Assembly (NCBI GenBank): GCA_000212915.1 | Contig: CM001167.1 | Span: 2,224,780 to 2,288,779 of the forward strand | Source of the DNA: Bacteroides coprosuis DSM 18011 | GTDB lineage: Bacteria > Bacteroidota > Bacteroidia > Bacteroidales > Bacteroidaceae | DNA length: 64,000 nt | Reading direction: 5' to 3' | Part shown: positions 55,841 through 63,462 of the stretch, piece after piece | Numbering within the stretch: position 1 is the first letter of the stretch | Layout of the letters: the number at the start of each line of letters is the position of its first letter | The notes under the pieces: generated by a model | The model's database searches: none | Told to the model about the DNA's origin: nothing | The model's input: only the letters and a program-made list of their open reading frames with translations | Translations under genes and position numbers: made by a program

Positions 55841-56749
55841 ATGAAAAAATTAGCTCTATTATTTTTCTTTATCGCCGTAACTTTAGGCGGATTAGCCCAA
55901 GATTTACGTGTCGGTTCGTACAATATTAGATATGCCAATGAGGGCGATGCCCAAAATGGAAACGGCTGGGCACAACGTTGCCCTGTACAAATTCAACTAA
56001 TCCGATACAATGCTTTTGATGTGCTAGGTACTCAAGAAGTATTGCACCCTCAGTTGCTCGATTTGCTTGCAGGACTTCCTGAATACGACTACATCGGTGT
56101 AGGTAGAGATGATGGAAAAACAGAAGGCGAATATGCGCCCATCTTCTATAGAAAAGACAAGATAGAATGCCTAAAATCGGGGCATTTCTGGCTTTCGGAA
56201 GAAACTACTTACCCCAATAAAGGGTGGGATGCTGCTTTACCTCGCATCTGTACATGGGGAGAGTTTAGAGATTTGAAAACAGGAAAATCATTTTGGTACT
56301 TCAATCTGCACATGGATCATGTAGGCGTAGAAGCACGTAAGCACAGTGCTAGTCTGGTACTTAGCAAGATAACAGAAATGTGTGGCGAAGAACCAGTAAT
56401 TCTTACTGGCGATTTTAATGTAGACCAAACTCACAACAGCTATAAGATACTTCACGATTCTGATATTTTACAAGATTCTTATGAGGTAGCAGAAATTTGC
56501 TATGCACTCAACGGCACATTCAATGCCTTCAACATTAATCTAAGAACAGATAGCAGAATAGATCATGTGTTTGTATCACCCACCTTTCAAGTAAAGAAAT
56601 ATGGAGTACTTACAGATACCTATAGAAGTACCAACAAAGAAATCAAAACGGTACACGAGGGCGATTTCCCCAAAGAAGTATCTTTTGAGGTCAATGAGGC
56701 TCGCCTACCCTCCGATCATTTTCCCTTGGTAGTAGAACTTAACTTTTAA
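55841..56749 (+). CDS. Secreted endonuclease/exonuclease/phosphatase-family protein
   Basis: 302 residues. A signal peptide (MKKLALLFFFIAVTLGGLAQ) is followed by the EEP fold: VGSYNIRYAN near the start, the metal-binding Glu in VLGTQEVLHPQ, YFNLHMDHVG, LTGDFNVDQTHNS and the final LPSDHFPLVVEL with the catalytic Asp-His. In Bacteroidota secreted members of this family include nucleases and phosphodiesterases/sphingomyelinase-like enzymes. The substrate is not predictable. Single-gene unit with its own terminator. Confidence 0.92.
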   Translation: MKKLALLFFFIAVTLGGLAQDLRVGSYNIRYANEGDAQNGNGWAQRCPVQIQLIRYNAFDVLGTQEVLHPQLLDLLAGLPEYDYIGVGRDDGKTEGEYAPIFYRKDKIECLKSGHFWLSEETTYPNKGWDAALPRICTWGEFRDLKTGKSFWYFNLHMDHVGVEARKHSASLVLSKITEMCGEEPVILTGDFNVDQTHNSYKILHDSDILQDSYEVAEICYALNGTFNAFNINLRTDSRIDHVFVSPTFQVKKYGVLTDTYRSTNKEIKTVHEGDFPKEVSFEVNEARLPSDHFPLVVELNF

Positions 56750-56782
56750 TAGATTCAATAATCTTTTATAAAACAGAAAAAG

Positions 56783-56813
56783 CCTGTCTAGAGTAATTTA
56801 GACAGGTTTTTTT
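56783..56813 (+). terminator. Terminator of the EEP gene
   Basis: CCTGTCTA (56,783-56,790) pairs with TAGACAGG (56,799-56,806), followed by seven T. Confidence 0.88.
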
Positions 56814-56857
56814 AGGAGGAGTAAAGAGACACTATGACTAAGTCATGCAATCATCAT

Positions 56858-56914
56858 GACACCGACATCGTAATGCTTTGACACCGACATCGTGATAACC
56901 TATCGGTGTCAAAG
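56858..56914. repeat. Second site of the 22-bp repeat, inverted, with a hairpin
   Basis: GACACCGACATCG occurs at 56,858 and 56,880, again spaced 22 bases, and is the reverse complement of the core repeated at 27,110-27,345. A third partial core in the other orientation forms a perfect 12-bp stem: CTTTGACACCGA (56,876-56,887) with TCGGTGTCAAAG (56,903-56,914). Confidence 0.9.
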
Positions 56915-56932
56915 TAATTTTTCCCTTTCTAA

Positions 56933-56963
56933 AAAACTTAGTATCTTAGATACCAGCAACAAC
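56933..56963 (+). repeat. Orphan 3' part (31 nt) of the CRISPR repeat
   Basis: Exactly identical to positions 17-47 of the 47-nt repeat of the array at 60,261, and in the same orientation; it begins AAAACTTAGTATC and ends CCAGCAACAAC. Just before it CCCTTTCTAA is a weak echo of repeat positions 11-16. It lies 3.3 kb left of the array and 60 bp before a lipoprotein gene. Confidence 0.93.
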
Positions 56964-57426
56964 TATTTATATGTTGTTTTACGAATAGACATTTAATATA
57001 TAAATCCTTTAAATTGCGTTAATATGAAAACAAATTTAATTAAATCATTTAAAAAAAGTATCTTTTTACTTTCTAGTAGTACCATTTTGTATTGTATTAT
57101 ATTCCTGTTCTAATGAGAATATGAATGAAACAGAAGTTAAAGACAATGCTGTAATCGAAGATGTTTTAATAAAAACAAGTCCATCTATTGATGAGTCTGT
57201 TAGAGTTCAATTTAATGAGTTTATATCAAAAAATAAGCTTACTCGCTCTATTAAAGACGAACAATGGGATTTTGAAAATATGGTAGAATTTAGTTCCCCT
57301 AGTAATTCTATATATTGTTATATGGTTTTTGATAAAAACGATCCTAATAAAATACTAGGAGGTTGTAGTACAGCTAAAGATGTAATAATTACATTTTTTA
57401 CATTTGTAAAAAATGGAGATTTATAT

Positions 57427-57434
57427 ACTTTAAT
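57427..57434 (+). other. Left target-site duplication of the IS982-type element
   Basis: ACTTTAAT, repeated exactly at 58,464-58,471 on the other side of the element. Confidence 0.92.
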
Positions 57435-58463
57435 ACCCGTTGGCGGAATTAAATTAGTGCATATTTAATTTGTCCAATGGGTTTGTTATTAATCTTGTTT
57501 ATATATTGAAGGATTGTAAGTGCACTAATTTTCCCCGTAATTCTGGTAAACAATCCTTCTGTTTGTTTTGCGTAATTTCTGATTATCATAAATTGATCGC
57601 ATAATTGTGCAAAAAGCGTTTCAACCCTTTTCCTTGCTTTAGCAAATGGACTAAATACAGGTTTCCAATCTTTTTGATTCGACCGATATGGAACTTCCAA
57701 CTTGATATTAGCTTTTTCAAATAAATCAAGTTGTATGGCTGCTCCAATATATCCACGATCACCGATGATGGTGCAATTCTGAAAGTTACACTTTACGTCT
57801 TTCAAATAATGAATGTCGTGAACACTCGCCTTTGTCAGGTCAAAAGAGTGTATGACACCGCTCAACCCACAGAGAGAATGTAATTTATATCCGTAATAAT
57901 GTTTACCCTGTGAAGCACAATAGCCATAATTGGGAGCTTTATCATAATTATTCTTTCCCATTTTACAACGTTTTGACCTTATGGGACGACAGACTTCAAT
58001 TGGCATAGAATCAATACAGAAAATAGCTTCTCCACCATCAACTTTTGATGCAATTCTTTCACGCACCTGATTACATAAGCCGATAGTGAGCTTCCTGCGA
58101 TCATTATATTGACGACGGGATATGAGAGAAGAAAAATCATCTTTGTATTCATTTAATTTAGAAAACAAAAAGCTTTCACTATCTATACCTATTGATTCGG
58201 CAGCAAGGCTTAAACTGATCACTTCTAAGTCAGAGAACTTCGGGACGACTCCTCTGCGAGGTATATTCCCTTTTTCGTTTACTAAATCAGCAGAAAACAT
58301 CTTGCATTCTTGCATATATCAAGAAATTTAGCGAATATTGCATATAAGTTGTGCATAATTGAGCTGTATATTAATAGTTTGATCACCATTAAAATACTAA
58401 TAATCAATGATATGCACAACTTATTTCCTGACATTTTTTAGTGAATTAATTCCGCCAACGGGT
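57435..58463. mobile_element. IS982-family insertion sequence, 1,029 bp, complete
   Basis: Perfect 18-bp terminal inverted repeats: ACCCGTTGGCGGAATTAA at the left end (57,435-57,452) and its reverse complement at the right end (58,446-58,463). It is flanked by an 8-bp direct duplication ACTTTAAT. It holds one transposase gene on the minus strand. The intact ends, intact transposase and exact duplication suggest a recent insertion, which split the lipoprotein gene. Confidence 0.93.
57449..58315 (-). CDS. IS982-family transposase
   Basis: 288 residues, full length. The DDE residues are in FCIDSMPIEVCR, IIGDRGYIGAAI and RKRVETLFAQLCDQF; the segment KAPNYGYCASQGKHYYGYKL is characteristic of the IS982 family. 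The stop codon lies inside the left terminal repeat, as is common in short elements. It catalyses transposition of the element at 57,435-58,463 and looks intact. Confidence 0.95.
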   Translation of the reverse strand: MQECKMFSADLVNEKGNIPRRGVVPKFSDLEVISLSLAAESIGIDSESFLFSKLNEYKDDFSSLISRRQYNDRRKLTIGLCNQVRERIASKVDGGEAIFCIDSMPIEVCRPIRSKRCKMGKNNYDKAPNYGYCASQGKHYYGYKLHSLCGLSGVIHSFDLTKASVHDIHYLKDVKCNFQNCTIIGDRGYIGAAIQLDLFEKANIKLEVPYRSNQKDWKPVFSPFAKARKRVETLFAQLCDQFMIIRNYAKQTEGLFTRITGKISALTILQYINKINNKPIGQIKYALI

Positions 58464-58471
58464 ACTTTAAT
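58464..58471 (+). other. Right target-site duplication of the IS982-type element
   Basis: ACTTTAAT, identical to 57,427-57,434. Confidence 0.92.
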
Positions 58472-58701
58472 AGATAGTTCTAATGAACCTGTAGCGGATG
58501 TTAGGCTAGATTTAAAGAAAGAGCAAATACATTTAGTTAAATTGTACAACTCTCAAACAAGAGCTTCTGGATCAGAATGGTGTGGTATAGGAATGGGAGT
58601 AGCTGGAGGAGTTGGAGCTGCATTTGCTCCTATGACACTTGGTGCTAGTATTGGATTTGCTGTATGTTGGGGGGTTGTATCAGCTTTAATGTGTAGATGA
58701 T

Positions 58702-58869
58702 ATGTTAATACAAATGATTATATGTGGAATTGTTTTTACTGTTTTGTATGTAAATAATATGTTCCAACTAATGCCAAGCAATTGGGTGGAATTATTTTTT
58801 CATGTTGAATTTCTACTATTTGTTTGTTTTATTATAATGGAATTAAGGAAACAAAATAAAAACAAGTAA
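58702..58869 (+). CDS. 55-residue two-helix membrane protein (possible immunity or partner protein)
   Basis: Starts 1 bp after the stop of the broken lipoprotein gene, so it was surely co-translated with it. The sequence has a hydrophobic segment at residues 2-17 (LIQMIICGIVFTVLYV), a short polar loop MPSNWVE, and a second hydrophobic segment at about 31-46, then a basic tail LRKQNKNK. No family is recognised. The arrangement (glycine-zipper protein followed by a tiny membrane protein and a terminator) is like bacteriocin/immunity pairs. This is inference from layout. Confidence 0.58.
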   Translation: MLIQMIICGIVFTVLYVNNMFQLMPSNWVELFFHVEFLLFVCFIIMELRKQNKNK

Positions 58870-58883
58870 ATACAAGTCTGATT

Positions 58884-58939
58884 TTAATTTTAATAACGGG
58901 AGATAGATTAATTAATCTATCTCCCGTTATTAAAATTAA
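58884..58939. terminator. Perfect 56-bp palindrome, probable terminator
   Basis: Arms of 28 bp with no loop, centred between 58,911 and 58,912; the central part reads AGATAGATTAATTAATCTATCT. T-rich on the outer flank of each arm. It lies 15 bp after the 55-codon gene. It may terminate the pair, but the length and perfection also fit an element end or replication-linked structure. Confidence 0.7.
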
Positions 58940-59312
58940 TCTATACATCAAGAATATCTTGTCGAAAAACGAGTGATTTAAACTTCAAAAAAGCCGATTT
59001 TTAGAAAAGTGTTTTTTAATAAACATTGAGCAAGAAGTATACTCCACAACGTGTATTATAAAATACACAAGTGTATGATAGTTAGTTACAAAAATGGATG
59101 TATTCACTTATGTATTTACTTTTGGGCTAAATTATTTATTATCAGAAAATTGCGATGAATACATTCGTGAATACATTTGCCTAAATTCGACATTTTTTGT
59201 AATGCCTAAAAGTAGAGAATTTGGGGCAGTATAATTCCTAATGATTTTCACTTAAAACTCTCGGCAAAGGTAAATGCGTTAAACCTGTTCCCCCTGAGGG
59301 GGTGGAGGGGGG
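58940..59312. other. Non-coding stretch beside the mobilization gene
   Basis: 373 bp without a gene. It contains the repeat cluster listed separately (59,051-59,176) and a C/G-rich strip (59,288-59,312). It probably derives from the same mobilizable element as the relaxase gene. Confidence 0.45.
59051..59176. repeat. Iteron/operator-like cluster of TGTATT motifs
   Basis: GTGTATT/AATACAC (59,051-59,057 and 59,062-59,068) forms a stem with a 4-base loop. ATGTATTCA at 59,098 and ATGTATTTA at 59,110 are direct repeats 12 bp apart; TGAATACAT at 59,156 and 59,168 are again 12 bp apart in the opposite orientation. The two pairs form an inverted arrangement around a 37-bp centre. Such spacing suits a DNA-binding protein, for example a plasmid replication or mobilization regulator. 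Confidence 0.65.
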
Positions 59313-60278
59313 TTAGATACTTCTACCTCTTTTTTTGCTTTGTGACTGCTCTTCTTTTTGCTCCTGTTCCTGATTCAGTTTTTTACCTGTATTGAATATT
59401 TTGGCTATATCTGTGTTATTGAATGGATTGATATCTAAGCCTTCTTTAAACATTTTCATTAGGTCTTTGTAAACTACAATAGCTTGTGCTTTGGTTTCTC
59501 CTAAAGAGCTGTCTAGCTTACCTTTTAGGCTTTTTACTCTGTTTAGGTAAGTGTAATTTTCTTCTATAAGTTTATATGTTTCTTGTTTGGTTTCTTTCAA
59601 TTCTTTGCTGAGATTGCCTATGATTTTTGTTGTCCCCTGAAGCTCTTTATTTAGCTTTAAGTTATCTTTTTCAAGCTCGATAATTCTTTTTTCTCCCTTA
59701 GTAGCTCCAAGCAGCTCATAAACTTTGCTTACTGCTCGAGCAATAGTCTTGCCTGCATTAGCCCTTAGTTTTACGTTTTTAAGCTCTTCTTGAGCTTTGC
59801 GTACGTTTTCCTCTTTCTCTAGCAAAAGTTCGGCTAATCGCCTTAATTCGGCTTCATTTTTGAATTGTTGAGCCTCTACATGAACCTTATCGGATGAAAT
59901 ACCTCTATCCATCTCAAGGGTGTTGGCTAAAAGTGTTTGCATTTGAGCCAGGTCCTGGCGATTAAGTTTTATGCTTTTACCTGTTTTGTGATTAGTCCAA
60001 TCAAAAACTATGTGAGCATGAAGGTTTGGTTTCCATTCTTTTTTCTCTTGGTCTTTGAAGTGTCCCTCATCTTTGTGTGTGTAAATTTGTATTGCTTTTA
60101 TTCCGAATTTCTCTTCTGCTTTTTGCGCAAATTTATGCAAGTCCTTCAGGGTTGTTTCTTCTGAAATTACAATTACTCCTTCACGAATTGGAGTAGCTTT
60201 ACTCTGCAGGGATCTTCCTGTTTTCTCTTTGGTGTTCTCTTTTATAAAATTCAACCTATTGTTGTGAATTGCTTTCAA
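59313..60278 (-). pseudogene. Mobilization protein (Mob/Pre, MobV-type relaxase), 5' end replaced by the CRISPR repeat
   Basis: About 321 codons, open from a TTG inside the first CRISPR repeat (60,276-60,278); the first eight residues are repeat-derived. The remaining part matches Bacteroidota Mob relaxases from about the second motif on: SKATPIREGVIVISEETTLK, YTHKDEGHFK and the metal-binding motif PNLHAHIVFDWTNHKTGKS. A long coiled coil (about 150-260) and a basic tail follow. The N-terminal relaxase part, about the first 70-90 residues, is absent, so it is probably not a working relaxase. The residue range is estimated from the family's usual layout. Confidence 0.82.
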
Positions 60279-62075
60279 AACTTAGTATCTTAGATACCAG
60301 CAACAACAAAATATCAATTCTGAAGATTCGATCATTAGTTGTGAATTGCTTTCAAAACTTAGTATCTTAGATACCAGCAACAACTTCTTTATATCTTTCA
60401 TAATTCTGCTTATTGTTGTGAATTGCTTTCAAAACTTAGTATCTTAGATACCAGCAACAACTATCCAAAGAAATATATAAAGCCAATACGGGTTGTGAAT
60501 TGCTTTCAAAACTTAGTATCTTAGATACCAGCAACAACGAGGTTTGTATGTGGACGACACCCCCTCTCGTTGTGAATTGCTTTCAAAACTTAGTATCTTA
60601 GATACCAGCAACAACAAGGACTCGCAACTCTCATTTGGTGTATAGGTTGTGAATTGCTTTCAAAACTTAGTATCTTAGATACCAGCAACAACGTAACTAT
60701 GCCTACTAATAATCCTAAACCTGTTGTGAATTGCTTTCAAAACTTAGTATCTTAGATACCAGCAACAACATCACAACCTAAAGGAATTCCAGCAAGGGTG
60801 TTGTGAATTGCTTTCAAAACTTAGTATCTTAGATACCAGCAACAACGAGGTTTGTATGTGGACGACACCCCCTCTCGTTGTGAATTGCTTTCAAAACTTA
60901 GTATCTTAGATACCAGCAACAACTCGCAAGAAGTCTTCTCCCATTGCTTTGTAGTTGTGAATTGCTTTCAAAACTTAGTATCTTAGATACCAGCAACAAC
61001 AAGATAGTAACCAAGTGTTTGTGGTCGATGTTGTGAATTGCTTTCAAAACTTAGTATCTTAGATACCAGCAACAACAATGGATAACTTTGTAAATGCTTT
61101 CACAGCGTTGTGAATTGCTTTCAAAACTTAGTATCTTAGATACCAGCAACAACTTAATGGTAAGTATGTTGGCGATTTAGCAGTTGTGAATTGCTTTCAA
61201 AACTTAGTATCTTAGATACCAGCAACAACAATTATAGGGGTGGAAACAATAATGCAGAAGTTGTGAATTGCTTTCAAAACTTAGTATCTTAGATACCAGC
61301 AACAACAAACAAAGAAAAACGCATACATCCTACTCAGTTGTGAATTGCTTTCAAAACTTAGTATCTTAGATACCAGCAACAACCACAAGTATTATAGCAG
61401 TACTTAATCCCTTGTTGTGAATTGCTTTCAAAACTTAGTATCTTAGATACCAGCAACAACTTCATTTTACAAATATGGTAAAGAAGATTAGTTGTGAATT
61501 GCTTTCAAAACTTAGTATCTTAGATACCAGCAACAACTACTGGTTAGACCAATATCCAGTTTTTTGCGTTGTGAATTGCTTTCAAAACTTAGTATCTTAG
61601 ATACCAGCAACAACATTAGAGTGATTAATACACTCGAAGCTAAGTTGTGAATTGCTTTCAAAACTTAGTATCTTAGATACCAGCAACAACCAAAAGGTAG
61701 ATTATCATACATTCGTATAGGTTGTGAATTGCTTTCAAAACTTAGTATCTTAGATACCAGCAACAACAGATAAAAAGATATTAAACTTTGTCGAACAGTT
61801 GTGAATTGCTTTCAAAACTTAGTATCTTAGATACCAGCAACAACTTCATTATTAAGGCTTCCAATATCTCCATAGTTGTGAATTGCTTTCAAAACTTAGT
61901 ATCTTAGATACCAGCAACAACTTCATTATTAAGGCTTCCAATATCTCCATAGTTGTGAATTGCTTTCAAAACTTAGTATCTTAGATACCAGCAACAACTA
62001 CATGGAAAAATCGACAGGAGTCGAGCCTGTTGTGAATTGCTTTCAAAACTTAGTATCTTAGATACCAGCAACAAC
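60261..62075 (+). CRISPR. Type II-C CRISPR array: 24 repeats, 23 spacers
   Basis: A 47-nt repeat (begins GTTGTGAATTGCTTTC, ends ATACCAGCAACAAC) occurs 24 times, apparently without any mismatch, at 60,261, 60,338, 60,415 and so on to 62,029. Spacers are 29 or 30 nt. Spacers 4 and 8 are identical (60,539 and 60,847), and so are neighbours 21 and 22 (61,845 and 61,922). The repeat has a central GTATCT-T-AGATAC inverted repeat and complementary ends (GTTGT/ACAAC). By analogy with other II-C repeats, the RNA should read from left to right, towards cas2. Neither end repeat is degenerate. Confidence 0.98.
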
Positions 62076-62105
62076 AGACCCTCAGTAATCAATTGAGGGT
62101 CTGTT
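62073..62105 (+). terminator. Terminator at the right end of the CRISPR array
   Basis: AACAGACCCTCA (62,073-62,084) pairs with TGAGGGTCTGTT (62,094-62,105), 12-bp stem, 9-base loop, then TGTTA. The first three bases of the stem belong to the last CRISPR repeat. Orientation fits termination of a rightward array transcript. Confidence 0.8.
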
Positions 62106-62114
62106 TGTTATAGA

Positions 62115-62136
62115 GGTTTTATGTTTAAATAAAACC
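62115..62136. other. Small hairpin between the array and cas2
   Basis: GGTTTTAT and ATAAAACC enclose a short A/T loop. It lies between two larger terminator hairpins; its role is unknown. Confidence 0.5.
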
Positions 62137-62143
62137 ACATAAA

Positions 62144-62183
62144 AAAAGGAGAATCAATGACTTAAAGCATTGATTCTCCTTTT
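62144..62183 (-). terminator. Terminator of the cas operon
   Basis: Arms 62,144-62,159 (AAAAGGAGAATCAATG) and 62,168-62,183 (its exact complement), with an 8-base loop. A T run follows in the minus direction. It lies 8 bp after the cas2 stop. Confidence 0.9.
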
Positions 62184-62191
62184 CTATTTTA

Positions 62192-62524
62192 TCAAAATAG
62201 TTCTAATTGCTGCCCTTCTGATTGTGTAGGAGTTTCTTTTTGACCGATAAACAACTCCATATTTCCAAATTGCTTATCGGTAATGCAGAGAATTCCGATA
62301 TAACCTTGCTTAGGGAGAAAAGATTTTACTCTTTTTATGTGTACTATTGCATTTTCTCTACTGGCACAATGCCTTAAGTAAATAGAGAACTGAAACATAG
62401 TAAACCCATCAGCCATTAATCTTTTACGGAATAAGGTATAAGCTTTCCTCTCTTTTTTTGTTTCGGTAGGCATATCAAAAAATACAAGTATCCACATAGC
62501 ACGATATTCACTTAAGCGTTTCAT
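62192..62524 (-). CDS. cas2: CRISPR-associated protein Cas2 (type II)
   Basis: 110 residues. [20 protein letters not shown] holds the conserved Asp of the first beta strand, followed by [20 protein letters not shown] and [14 protein letters not shown]; this is the Cas2 form found with type II-C systems. With Cas1 it forms the complex that inserts new spacers. The start is 1 bp after the cas1 stop. Length is normal. Confidence 0.96.
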   Translation of the reverse strand: MKRLSEYRAMWILVFFDMPTETKKERKAYTLFRKRLMADGFTMFQFSIYLRHCASRENAIVHIKRVKSFLPKQGYIGILCITDKQFGNMELFIGQKETPTQSEGQQLELF

Positions 62525-62525
62525 A

Positions 62526-63458
62526 CTAATTCATGAGTGGATAGTCTATCCTCCTACTTTCTCCTACAATACATTTATACAAAGAAGCTGCACTCTGGTT
62601 GGCAGCAATCATTAAGGGACTTCTTCTGTTTCCTATCTTTACATCGAGTGTGGGGATAAGAAGCAATTCCGATTTTAACTCTTTACTCAATTCTTCTTGA
62701 ATTCCATATTTTCTTATCATTCTCAGTACCTGTTTATCTACATAAGGTCGGTAAGGTTCCATTAAGTCATCTGCTAAACAATAGGCATTGTACTTATTAT
62801 GATGATTGATACCCAAAGTTGGGATTAAGCCACTCATCACAATAGATCTTGCTACTACTGCTCTAAGAATAGCATAACCATAATTTAGTAAATTATTGGG
62901 TGCTACACCGTCCCTATCTCGTATAAATCCTGGCACTTGCGGAAAAATGTTTTTCCAATAATAAGCTGCTGCTCTGGCTTCCAAGTTGGTATTATCACCG
63001 CTACGTACCTCTGAAGCCCACACATACATATTTTCAGCTTCTTCATTGGTGAATTTTTGAAGAATAAAGGCTTGATTCCGTATTTTATACTGAATAGTTT
63101 GCTGCCACAATTGCTTTCTTAGTGGTTTTGAAGCTTTGAGTTGATGCCGAAAACGCTCATTTTGTGTAGTATTGCCATATAAAGGAAGACAAAGCCCAAA
63201 GGGCATACGTCTATCATCACAAGTTACAATAGCACAAGTATTCTCCAATAGTTTTTGAATAGCCCTATGAGTAATTGTAATTTGTGGATGATCCAACAAA
63301 ATCAAACCTAAATCCTCAATAGGGCGTGTTATTACTCCCTTACTTTGCAACGAAGGATGAACACCAGCTTTTGAAATCTCGGGCAACTCTATAACCAATT
63401 GTTCATTGGTACAACTCAAGTATGTGGGGTTGCCAAAATAGAGCGTTTTCTTAATCAT
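62526..63458 (-). CDS. cas1: CRISPR-associated integrase Cas1 (type II)
   Basis: 310 residues. [20 protein letters not shown] is the N-terminal beta domain of type II Cas1. The catalytic metal ligands are expected in the C-terminal domain: the Glu in [16 protein letters not shown], the His in [20 protein letters not shown] and the Asp in [31 protein letters not shown] is the conserved helix between them. It starts 4 bp after the cas9 stop, so cas9-cas1-cas2 is one operon. It should be active. Confidence 0.97.
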   Translation of the reverse strand: MIKKTLYFGNPTYLSCTNEQLVIELPEISKAGVHPSLQSKGVITRPIEDLGLILLDHPQITITHRAIQKLLENTCAIVTCDDRRMPFGLCLPLYGNTTQNERFRHQLKASKPLRKQLWQQTIQYKIRNQAFILQKFTNEEAENMYVWASEVRSGDNTNLEARAAAYYWKNIFPQVPGFIRDRDGVAPNNLLNYGYAILRAVVARSIVMSGLIPTLGINHHNKYNAYCLADDLMEPYRPYVDKQVLRMIRKYGIQEELSKELKSELLLIPTLDVKIGNRRSPLMIAANQSAASLYKCIVGESRRIDYPLMN

Positions 63459-63462
63459 AATA

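Larger units (their letters stand above)
57024..58700 (+). pseudogene. Lipoprotein with glycine-zipper (bacteriocin-like) C-terminus, broken by a frameshift and an IS
   Basis: The ATG at 57,024 starts MKTNLIKSFKK. After seven A (57,051-57,057) the frame is lost; with six A it continues VSFYFLVVPFCIVLYSCSN, a perfect lipoprotein signal ending at Cys. The mature part runs to YTLI at 57,434, where the IS begins. With IS and one target copy removed it continues DSSNEPVADV to MCR at 58,700, giving about 212 residues. The last 39 residues are rich in Gly/Ala (CGIGMGVAGGVGAAFAPMTL, then GASIGFAVCWGVVSALMC) with GxxxG patterns and three Cys, as in pore-forming bacteriocins. A 55-residue membrane protein follows by 1 bp. 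The toxin role is inference. Confidence 0.72.

Noticed and set aside
57435-57468. C-terminal residues PVGGIKLVHI of the 115-codon frame
   Set aside because: These codons are the IS terminal repeat and inner IS sequence, not part of the original lipoprotein.
60308-62028. Self-targeting spacers against the mob gene or other genes of this window
   Set aside because: By eye no spacer matched the mob gene or other parts of the window; this was not an exhaustive search.
60261-62192. A tracrRNA next to the array
   Set aside because: I looked for a partial complement of the first half of the repeat outside the array and found none; the orphan fragment at 56,933 covers the 3' part of the repeat, not the half that pairs with tracrRNA.
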